Shown in pieces: positions 58,450 through 64,000 of a stretch of DNA of 64,000 nucleotides; the stretch's first letter is position 1; the number at the start of each line of letters is the position of its first letter. Position numbers and translations under genes: made by a program. The notes under the pieces were generated by a model, which worked only from the letters and a program-made list of their open reading frames with translations, was not told the origin of the DNA and did no database searches. Where the stretch lies: positions 45,906 through 109,905 of the forward strand of contig NZ_JAQMUB010000100.1 of assembly GCF_028330965.1 (NCBI RefSeq), written 5' to 3'. Source of the DNA: Oscillatoria sp. CS-180. GTDB taxonomy: Bacteria; Cyanobacteriota; Cyanobacteriia; Phormidesmidales; Phormidesmidaceae.

Positions 58450-59946
58450 ATGAGACGACAGCCGCCTCTATTAAGTCTGTTAGGCATCGTTAGCGGCTTA
58501 TTATTAGCCAATCCGGTGGAGGCTGCTCAGCTTCAGTTCTGGCGTTTTGACCCGCAACAAAATCGGCTGGAGTTTACGACTGATGCTGGGGTACAGCCTA
58601 GAGCGCAGCTATTGCCGAATCCCACCCGAATCGTGGTGGATTTGCCGGGTACGACCTTGGGCCAGCCCACGGTGAATCAGGCTGTGGAGGGGATGGTTAG
58701 AGCGATTCGCATTGGTCAGTTCGACGCTCAGACGACTCGATTAGTGATTGAGCTAGCTCCCGGCTATACAGTTGACCCGGCCCAGGTGATTGTGCAAGGG
58801 CAAACGCCTCAACAGTGGGTGGTGCAACTGCCAACGCCTGAGGCGGTGACTGTGCCTGGTCAGACTGCCAACCGGGTCGAAGCTGAGCCAGTCGCCGGAG
58901 CCGCCACTCAAGTAGAAGCGATTCGGACAACTCCCGATGGTTTTTTCATTCGCACTTCTGGGGCCAGTCCTGATTTGAGGGTCGATCGCTCCGATGAAAC
59001 TCAGGTGGTGCTGCAACTCAGCGATGCGGCGGTGACTGCCGCGTTCGCCGCGCAAACGCCCCCGCTTGATGCCTTTGGGGTTAGTGCCTGGGAGGTTCAA
59101 CCGCTGACCCTAGACGGCAAACCCGCCCTCCAAATCGTCCTGACCGTACCAGCTAATAGCGCCGCTGATTGGCGAGCGACGGTCAGCAGTGGCAGCGGCA
59201 TTGTGATTTTGCCGCCCAGGGGCGCGGCGATCGCCACAGTCCCTCCTGATAATGCAGCGCCTGAGCCTTCTCAACCTTCAGCAGAGCCGCCGCCTATCGC
59301 CGTGCAGTCCCCGCCTCAGCGAACTCCGGTGGTGCCACCTCAGCCGGAACCCACGTTGCCCACGACTCCACCAATGCCGGAGTCGAACCCGGTCATTCCC
59401 CAGCAGGTGGTTACCATCGTGATTGACCCCGGCCACGGCGGACGTGACCCAGGGGCAATCGGCATCGGCGGACTGCGGGAAAAGGATGTCGTGTCATCCA
59501 TTGCTTACGAAGTCGCCGCTATTCTGGAGCAGAGCGGAGTGCGGGTGATTCTCACCCGGGCCGACGACCGCGAGATTGACTTAGACCCTCGGGTACAGAT
59601 TGCCGAACGGGCAGACGCTGATCTCTTCGTCAGTATTCATGCCAATGCCATTAGCCTAGAACGCCCCGATGTGAACGGCTTGGAGACTTATTACTACAGC
59701 TCTGGCTATGACTTAGCTCAGACAATCCATCAGTCAATCTTACGAGCATTGAATATCCCTGATCGCGGTGTGCGGCAGGCGCGATTTTACGTCATTCGCA
59801 ATACCTCAATGCCCGCTGTGCTGGTCGAAACTGGCTTTGTCACGGGAGCACAGGATGCCCAGAACTTCAACGACCCAGCTTGGCGACAGCAAATGTCGCA
59901 GGCGATCGCCGCAGGCATCATGCAGTACGTCCAGCAGCAACTCTAA
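58450..59946 (+). CDS. amiC: AMIN-domain N-acetylmuramoyl-L-alanine amidase
   Basis: 498 residues, signal peptide at the start. An AMIN domain (about 27-125) anchors it to peptidoglycan; a proline-rich linker (about 270-315) leads to an Amidase_3 catalytic domain. Zinc and catalytic residues are in VIDPGHGGRDPGA (His), GLREKDVVSS (Glu), FVSIHANAI (His) and VLVETGF (Glu). It cleaves the amide between MurNAc and L-Ala, typically at septa. It faces away from the TPR gene and converges on the CopZ-like gene. Two M23 peptidases elsewhere in the window give a cell-wall theme. Confidence 0.93.
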   Translation: MRRQPPLLSLLGIVSGLLLANPVEAAQLQFWRFDPQQNRLEFTTDAGVQPRAQLLPNPTRIVVDLPGTTLGQPTVNQAVEGMVRAIRIGQFDAQTTRLVIELAPGYTVDPAQVIVQGQTPQQWVVQLPTPEAVTVPGQTANRVEAEPVAGAATQVEAIRTTPDGFFIRTSGASPDLRVDRSDETQVVLQLSDAAVTAAFAAQTPPLDAFGVSAWEVQPLTLDGKPALQIVLTVPANSAADWRATVSSGSGIVILPPRGAAIATVPPDNAAPEPSQPSAEPPPIAVQSPPQRTPVVPPQPEPTLPTTPPMPESNPVIPQQVVTIVIDPGHGGRDPGAIGIGGLREKDVVSSIAYEVAAILEQSGVRVILTRADDREIDLDPRVQIAERADADLFVSIHANAISLERPDVNGLETYYYSSGYDLAQTIHQSILRALNIPDRGVRQARFYVIRNTSMPAVLVETGFVTGAQDAQNFNDPAWRQQMSQAIAAGIMQYVQQQL

Positions 59947-59972
59947 TTTTAGGAATTAACCACTTTTAGGAA

Positions 59973-60446
59973 TTAGCCACTAGGCGTTGTTAGTGCCAAA
60001 GCTTTGACATTTGCCAGACAGCAACTCCCCTGAGGATTATTCACCTCGCAACCGCAGCGGCCAGCTTGAATGTGATGGGTGATTGAGGCCATAACAGATT
60101 GCGCTCCCTGCTGCTCGACGGTAGTTTTTATCCGCTGGCGAGTCCAGCCAAAGCAGTAACAGACTGGGACGTTCTCGTCCAGGTCTTTCTGAAATACCGA
60201 CACCGTTAAGTCAGTTGTGGTGAAGGTTTGCCCTTTGGCTGAAAAGTAGACCACCGAGCAGCAAACCTCCGGGCAAAAGCGATAGATCTGCTCAGGATTC
60301 AGTTCTGCTAGAGCGATCGGGGTTAACAAACTCTTGAGAGTGATGAGATCGACTGATTTCCCTGCATGGTGGCACCGGGGACACCCGCCTGCCGTTGTTT
60401 TTGAGTTGTCAGCTTCGTTGGGTTCTGGACAACAGCATTGACTCAT
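59973..60446 (-). CDS. CopZ-type Fe-S/zinc metallochaperone
   Basis: 157 residues with three cysteine clusters. The N-terminal CCCPEP, GGCPRCHHAGKSVDLITLKSLL and YRFCPEVCCSVVYF resemble the zinc-finger part of Archaeoglobus CopZ. A BFD-like 2Fe-2S part follows: VCYCFGWTRQRI and RCGCEVNNPQGSCC (C-x-C ... C-x-C-x8-CC). In Archaeoglobus the 2Fe-2S/Zn domain reduces and delivers copper; here there is no HMA domain. It is the last gene of the thioredoxin-MerR-MerF unit, so mercury or copper may be its cargo. Identification is by pattern. Confidence 0.8.
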   Translation of the reverse strand: MSQCCCPEPNEADNSKTTAGGCPRCHHAGKSVDLITLKSLLTPIALAELNPEQIYRFCPEVCCSVVYFSAKGQTFTTTDLTVSVFQKDLDENVPVCYCFGWTRQRIKTTVEQQGAQSVMASITHHIQAGRCGCEVNNPQGSCCLANVKALALTTPSG

Positions 60447-60465
60447 GGTAGTGGTCTCGCAAATG

Positions 60466-60693
60466 TCATTTTTCGCATTGCCGCGATCGCCGATATCGCC
60501 AGTAAGACCAAAGGGTCACTTCTATCATGACTCCCATTGCGGGCAGCAAAACCAAATCCAGATAGCCGACCCAAGCACCTAACCCTAGCAATCCTAAAGA
60601 GAACACCAAAATAGGTGTAAAGCAGCAAAGGGCGATCATAGCCGTGCTAGCCAGACTGGCAATGAGTCTATTTTTGGCTCGCGTTTTCCCCAT
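60466..60693 (-). CDS. merF: MerF-like mercury transport protein
   Basis: 75 residues from ATG 60693 (GAGCAAG just upstream). Two TM segments enclose ALCCFTPILVFSLGLLGLGAW, the vicinal CysCys and proline of MerF, then GYLDLVLLPAMG. The C-terminal Cys pair of classical MerF is reduced to one (SRQCEK). MerF imports Hg2+ for reduction by MerA, but no mercuric reductase gene is in the window. It overlaps the MerR gene by 26 bp. Import without a reductase is puzzling unless the ion is handed to the CopZ-like protein. Confidence 0.85.
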   Translation of the reverse strand: MGKTRAKNRLIASLASTAMIALCCFTPILVFSLGLLGLGAWVGYLDLVLLPAMGVMIEVTLWSYWRYRRSRQCEK

Positions 60694-61123
60694 GATCTTG
60701 CTCAATCAATCCGCAGATTTTGCCGTTGCAGATAGCCTCATCGGGCAGCTCAGAAGAGTCAGGCAGAGCGGCTTCAATGTGCTTGTAGCGATGGACTAAC
60801 TCCTGGCGAAAGCTCAGCATAGCTTGAATGTGCTGATCGAGTTCTGCTAGGTGTTGCTTCACCATAGTTTTGAGGTCAGCGCAAGGGGGCACGCCATCCT
60901 GCCTGAGATCAATCAATCGTTTAATCTCATCCAGAGATAAGCCAAATCGTTTGGCCTTCTGGATAAAATCGAGTCTCTCCTCCTCCGCTGCCGAGTAGAT
61001 GCGGTAATGAGAGGCGGTGCGCTTTGGGGGAGACAGTAACCCCAGTCGCTCGTAATAGCGAATAGTTTGAGCCGGAAGGTTAACCCGACGGCTCAGTTCA
61101 CCGATTAATAATCCCTCTTTCAT
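60668..61123 (-). CDS. merR: MerR-family mercury/metal regulator
   Basis: 151 residues from ATG 61123, chosen because LIGELSRRVNLPAQTIRYYERLGLL starts the family domain there. Winged helix (about 5-75), coiled dimer helix, and metal ligands in GVPPCADL, AICNGKICGLIE. Three Cys with this spacing resemble Hg(II)- or Zn/Pb-sensing MerR proteins. It lies between the thioredoxin-like and MerF genes rather than divergently, and the operon promoter (61473-61504) is of MerR type. The metal is unproven; MerF argues for mercury. Confidence 0.9.
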   Translation of the reverse strand: MKEGLLIGELSRRVNLPAQTIRYYERLGLLSPPKRTASHYRIYSAAEEERLDFIQKAKRFGLSLDEIKRLIDLRQDGVPPCADLKTMVKQHLAELDQHIQAMLSFRQELVHRYKHIEAALPDSSELPDEAICNGKICGLIEQDHGENASQK

Positions 61124-61169
61124 AGCACTATCTTCCTGGCCGGGAGATAGTGCTCCCAGCCATACTGGT

Positions 61170-61445
61170 TTATCCTTGGCCGATACCTGCTGCAATCAGG
61201 TGCTCTCGCGAAATCGGCTGCTGGTTCTGGCAGCACTCCGCCAGTTGACCATTGACTACAACAGCCGGAACGCGATGGATGCCATATTGAGCCGCTTTTT
61301 CTAATCCTTCATTCGTTGCAGATTCTGTCCGCAGATCCCAAACCTGCACGTCGCAATTTGAGCAGGCCAGCTCTCGAACCAGCTTGACGGTCTCGTCGCA
61401 CAGCTGGCATCCGGCGGTGAATACTTCCACACTTCGCTTAGACAT
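61170..61445 (-). CDS. Small thioredoxin-like protein
   Basis: 91 residues with FTAGCQLCDETVKL (CxxC), a later cysteine pair (LACSNCDV), and the cis-Pro segment GIHRVPAVVVNGQL. The fold is glutaredoxin/thioredoxin-like, with another Cys pair near the end (AECCQNQ). It could reduce thiols or carry soft metal. GGAG precedes the ATG. It is the first gene after the MerR-type promoter, with merR, merF and the CopZ-like gene following. Confidence 0.82.
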   Translation of the reverse strand: MSKRSVEVFTAGCQLCDETVKLVRELACSNCDVQVWDLRTESATNEGLEKAAQYGIHRVPAVVVNGQLAECCQNQQPISREHLIAAGIGQG

Positions 61446-61472
61446 TTTGCTTGTCTCCTAAACGCTAGATTT

Positions 61473-61504
61473 AGCCTAAGCCTTATACTCAACTTCAAGG
61501 TCAA
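61473..61504 (-). promoter_or_regulatory. MerR-type promoter of the thioredoxin-merR-merF operon
   Basis: On the minus strand TTGACC (61504-61499), a 20-nt spacer and TAGGCT (61478-61473). The -10 box and spacing are identical to the promoter at 3541-3572. Confidence 0.72.
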
Positions 61505-61523
61505 GGGTCCCAGCACGAAAGTT

Positions 61524-62669
61524 TCAAAACTTCACCAGGAAGGCGGTGCCGTACATCACCATCAGACCCATGGCGAAGCCAGCTATCCCCAGACTAGAGA
61601 GTCCAGAGCCGTCAGGCTGAGATAATCGCCGTTGCAGGTAGGTCCCCACCTCGACTATGACTTGCAAAATGGCTCCGGCACCAATGCCGAGAAACAGAGC
61701 CGCCCAATGGGGCGAAAAGGCAAAGGCTCCGACCCAAATTCCCACTACGGCGGGAAGTCCCGCCAGAGCAGCTAGCGAGAGGAATATTGGCCAGCGCAGT
61801 TTGTCTTTGAGCAGGGGAGCGACGATGCCGAGTCCTTCGGTGAGGTTATGAAGGGTAAAGCCCACCACGAGAAATGAGCCTAAGGCAATTTCTCCCAGGG
61901 CAAAAGCCGTCCCAATCGCCAGCCCTTCTCCCAGATTATGTAGACCAATGCCGAGCGCCATGTAGGTAGATAGGGTGGTACCTTCAGGCGGCTTGCCGCG
62001 ACGCCGACCCACCGCGAGTAAGGCTAGAAACGCCACCGTCGCCGCCAACCAGACTAAGGCTTGTCCCTGAAAAGCGATCGCGGCGGCTGTCGCCAGTTCC
62101 AGTCCCTCTTGCAGGGTATCTACCAGCAGAAACGCCAGCATCCCTAGGGTCAGCGTGAGCATGAACATCAGTCCCTGCTGCCGCAACACTTTCAAATAGG
62201 GATAGCACAGCATTCCCAGACCAACCGGCACCAAGCCCACATAGAGTCCGAGCCAGCCATAGCCCAATAGCGTTGAGAGAGAAAACCCAGGCGTTGGCAG
62301 TGCCACCTCAATCGCATGATCAATAGTCACGCCCGTATTCGTCAAAAACACGACGTGATGGGCCTCTCCTTCCACCCAGGGATAGGGAATTTGCACCGTC
62401 GCTGTCGCTAAGCGCCGTATCGTGACAGGGGGCTGCTGGTCAAATTCCCAGTACGCGCCATCCACCTGCACCTGGGCAATTTGCATGGGTTCTGACCCTT
62501 CAGCCCGCACCTGTAGGGTTATGCCATCGTGATTGAGAACGGTGCGCTCAACCGTGAGGGATTCCAGCGGCGGGGCATTCAGATTCAGAAGCTGAGCCGG
62601 ATTGATACTCAACAGGAGAGCGACCAATCCAGCCAGCAAAACCGGGGGCAAAATCCAGCGCCACTTCAT
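61524..62669 (-). CDS. ZIP-family metal transporter with extracytoplasmic N-domain
   Basis: 381 residues. An N-terminal signal anchor and a ~110-residue beta-rich domain precede eight TM helices. ZIP signatures: GIGLHNLGEGLAIGTAFALGE and FTLHNLTEGLGIVAPLL, the paired HNxxEG metal-binding helices. Zn2+ or Fe2+ uptake across the membrane is usual. It overlaps the multicopper oxidase stop by 4 bp, so the two are co-translated. In yeast, ferroxidase and permease work together; an analogous oxidase-transporter unit is conceivable, but that is inference. Confidence 0.9.
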   Translation of the reverse strand: MKWRWILPPVLLAGLVALLLSINPAQLLNLNAPPLESLTVERTVLNHDGITLQVRAEGSEPMQIAQVQVDGAYWEFDQQPPVTIRRLATATVQIPYPWVEGEAHHVVFLTNTGVTIDHAIEVALPTPGFSLSTLLGYGWLGLYVGLVPVGLGMLCYPYLKVLRQQGLMFMLTLTLGMLAFLLVDTLQEGLELATAAAIAFQGQALVWLAATVAFLALLAVGRRRGKPPEGTTLSTYMALGIGLHNLGEGLAIGTAFALGEIALGSFLVVGFTLHNLTEGLGIVAPLLKDKLRWPIFLSLAALAGLPAVVGIWVGAFAFSPHWAALFLGIGAGAILQVIVEVGTYLQRRLSQPDGSGLSSLGIAGFAMGLMVMYGTAFLVKF

Positions 62670-63733
62670 GCCACCACCTCAAACGCGCTCATCCAGCCGA
62701 GTTCGGCAAATTCTGCCTGATGGGCATGAAACATATAAAGTCCTGGTTCAAAGTTGGCAAAGGAGCATTCGATGATTCCTCGCTGCCCCTGGCACAGCAT
62801 CACCGTATCGACCGTGCGCAGGGTGGGAGTCAGCGTGGTGCCGTGGTCGTAGTAGTCAAAAAAGTTGGCGTGCAGGTGAAAGGAGTTAATCGGGTCAAAT
62901 TCGGTGACGTTGATGAGATAGATGCGGACGGGGCGATCGCGCTCGATGCGAATCGGCTGCTTCATGTAGGCGTGAGGAATGGAGTTGACCGCGTAGACCT
63001 CATTTTCCTCGTCAAAGTTGGTATCGAAGCCATTCATCACCATCAGCAACTCCTGCCAGCGCTGGTTTTCTGGCGTGCCTAAGACGCGCGATCGCGCGTC
63101 TTCTGCCTGTTCTGGATGCCGCTCTGGGTCTGGATCGACAACAAACGCGCCGTACAGCCCCTTGTGCAGGTGGCGCTTAAACGGCATGGAATGGCAGTGG
63201 TAGAGGTGACAGCCAAAGGGATTGGCGTCAAACTCATAGGTCACCGTTTGCCCCGGTGTGGCTTCCAAAGTGCCCGGAATGCCGTCTTGTCTGGCTCCGT
63301 GAATGCCGTGGAAATGCAGGGTGTGCAGATGAGAGCCCTGATTGCTAAAGCGAATGCGGATGCGATCGCCCTCGGAAGCACGAATCGTTGGCCCTGGCAC
63401 CTGCCCGTTATAGGTCCAGGCCGGATATAAGACCCCCGGAGCCACCTCAATCTCTCGCTCAATAGCCGTTATGTCGTATTCCCGCAAGCGCTGCCCATTC
63501 GGTAACAGCGACACTTCACCGCCATCCCAACGGGTCAACAAAGTATGAGGATTAAAGCCGTTTTGATTGTGGTCAACCTCGCCCAGGGTGGTCATCCCCT
63601 GGTGAATGGAAGACGGAACCGTCGGCGCAGTCGTTTGGGCTAAAGCCGTCTGACTAAACCGCTGCCCTAAACAGGTGCCTATCCCTAAAAGCCCTGCTCC
63701 GATTAGCGATCGTCGTTGCACATGCCAATCCAT
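62666..63733 (-). CDS. Two-domain multicopper oxidase
   Basis: 355 residues with a twin-arginine-type signal (VQRRSLIGAGLLGIGT). Copper-binding segments: LHTLHFHGIHG, CHLYHCHSMPFKRHLHKG, FHLHANFFDYYDHG and GLYMFHAHQAEFAELGW. The order and length (about half a CueO) suit a two-domain laccase or nitrite-reductase-like trimer. It would oxidise Cu(I), Fe(II) or Mn(II) outside the membrane. It is translated with the ZIP transporter. Two TTTCAT direct repeats lie directly upstream (63738-63754 and 63784-63800), oriented away from the gene. Confidence 0.9.
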   Translation of the reverse strand: MDWHVQRRSLIGAGLLGIGTCLGQRFSQTALAQTTAPTVPSSIHQGMTTLGEVDHNQNGFNPHTLLTRWDGGEVSLLPNGQRLREYDITAIEREIEVAPGVLYPAWTYNGQVPGPTIRASEGDRIRIRFSNQGSHLHTLHFHGIHGARQDGIPGTLEATPGQTVTYEFDANPFGCHLYHCHSMPFKRHLHKGLYGAFVVDPDPERHPEQAEDARSRVLGTPENQRWQELLMVMNGFDTNFDEENEVYAVNSIPHAYMKQPIRIERDRPVRIYLINVTEFDPINSFHLHANFFDYYDHGTTLTPTLRTVDTVMLCQGQRGIIECSFANFEPGLYMFHAHQAEFAELGWMSAFEVVA

Positions 63734-63737
63734 CGCT

Positions 63738-63754
63738 TTTCATAATTGTTTCAT
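63738..63754 (+). promoter_or_regulatory. TTTCAT-N5-TTTCAT direct repeat abutting the oxidase start
   Basis: TTTCAT (63738-63743), N5, TTTCAT (63749-63754). It is 5 bp from the oxidase start codon and so includes its ribosome-binding region. The -10 position reads TTACCG, so it does not match the promoter class rightwards. Confidence 0.45.
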
Positions 63755-63783
63755 AATGTCCAGCTTACCGGATCATCCATGTA

Positions 63784-63800
63784 TTTCATGATTATTTCAT
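63784..63800 (+). promoter_or_regulatory. TTTCAT-N5-TTTCAT direct repeat in the divergent region
   Basis: TTTCAT (63784-63789), N5, TTTCAT (63795-63800), 46 bp from the previous repeat. A TATGAT hexamer follows at 63820-63825 but at 19 nt rather than 10. Confidence 0.45.
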
Positions 63801-63837
63801 AATCAAATGCGGTAGGTCGTATGATCTACTGTGTCTT

Positions 63838-64000
63838 GTGCTTTCAAGTCACGAGCCTTATCAGTACAAGGCTGAAATCCAGGGGCATTTCACCCTTACC
63901 CAGGACGGTGAAAAGCTGCCCAACTATGCGGCGCGATCGAATTATGACGACTACGCGATCGGGGACGGCCAGGGCAACCGGGATGGGCGCTTGGGTCTGA
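63838..64000 (+). CDS. Unrecognised protein, 3' partial
   Basis: A frame beginning at GTG 63838 stays open to the window edge (54 codons) and encodes a hydrophilic stretch with YQYKAEIQGHFTLTQDG and NYDDYAIGDGQGNRDG. No signal peptide is obvious from this start, and the true start may be different. It diverges from the multicopper oxidase gene across two direct repeats oriented towards it. Family unknown. Confidence 0.45.
   Translation, partial: MLSSHEPYQYKAEIQGHFTLTQDGEKLPNYAARSNYDDYAIGDGQGNRDGRLGL

Noticed and set aside
60668..61445. Complete mercury resistance operon
   Set aside because: No mercuric reductase or organomercurial lyase frame is present on either strand within the window.
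1..64000. CRISPR arrays, tRNA, rRNA, replication origin
   Set aside because: No regularly spaced repeats, tRNA-like cloverleaf with a GTTCGA loop, or rRNA-like sequence was seen on reading both strands.

Overview
The window reads as cyanobacterial DNA. GCGATCGC (HIP1-like) octamers are scattered through it. It also carries cyanobacterial families: DUF1830, DUF2949, an exosortase of the cyanoexosortase type, a VKOR-thioredoxin fusion, a ZiaR-like zinc sensor and an AMIN-domain amidase. No rRNA, tRNA, replication or CRISPR locus was seen. Three P1B-type ATPases, two multicopper oxidases, two MerR regulators, an ArsR/SmtB regulator, an RND pump, a ZIP transporter, MerF, a Csp-like copper store, two HMA chaperones and many small His/Met-rich proteins make this a multi-metal resistance and redox island, on a plasmid or in the chromosome.

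Layout. (1) 1-3.5 kb: a membrane protein, then a leftward DUF411-lgt-DUF3105 run and an exosortase. (2) 3.5-13.5 kb: a MerR regulator and a TIGR03943 protein. These are followed by a rightward efflux operon (HlyD-type adaptor with a C-terminal YtkA-like domain, YtkA-like lipoprotein, RND pump, OmpR-family regulator and histidine kinase) and an orphan regulator with a degenerate receiver. (3) 13.5-31.5 kb, more A+T-rich by eye: amino-acid permease, DUF5676, an IS4-type element inserted in a methyltransferase gene, DUF2933, HMA chaperone, methyltransferase, MFS exporter, phosphoketolase, L-lactate dehydrogenase, type II GAPDH, CopB-type ATPase, small DUF genes and a LysR regulator. (4) 32-37.5 kb: sulfur/redox proteins, K+ channel, DUF305 and the Csp-like protein. 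(5) 37.5-45.2 kb: Met-rich exported protein, copZ-copA, a 35-residue peptide, cupredoxin, multicopper oxidase, then GNAT and DUF2933-TVP38-Rieske. (6) 45.2-58.2 kb: TPR protein, VKOR-DsbA, NicO-like protein, cation antiporter, ZiaA-like ATPase, two M23 peptidases, CPBP protease, methyltransferases, ZiaR and a second TPR protein, with a rearrangement scar at 55.6-56.3 kb. (7) 58.4-64 kb: cell-wall amidase, then a leftward multicopper oxidase-ZIP pair and a thioredoxin-MerR-MerF-CopZ-like operon that lacks mercuric reductase.

Three cis-regulatory signals appear to tie the island together. The first is a direct repeat, TTTCAT-N5-TTTCAT (period 11), followed exactly 10 nt later by a TAnnnT -10 box. 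It stands before the exosortase, the TIGR03943 gene, the efflux operon, the orphan regulator, the Met-rich protein (twice) and an M23 peptidase. Five more copies of the repeat lack the -10 box. The efflux-operon two-component system is the obvious candidate regulator. The second is a MerR-type promoter (TTGAC[T/C], 20-nt spacer, degenerate -10) before both MerR loci and before copZ-copA. The third is an ArsR/ZiaR-type operator, CTGAA-N6-TTCAG, before the zinc ATPase, ziaR and the second M23 peptidase. Together these suggest one metal-responsive network covering efflux, periplasmic oxidation and storage, and envelope remodelling.
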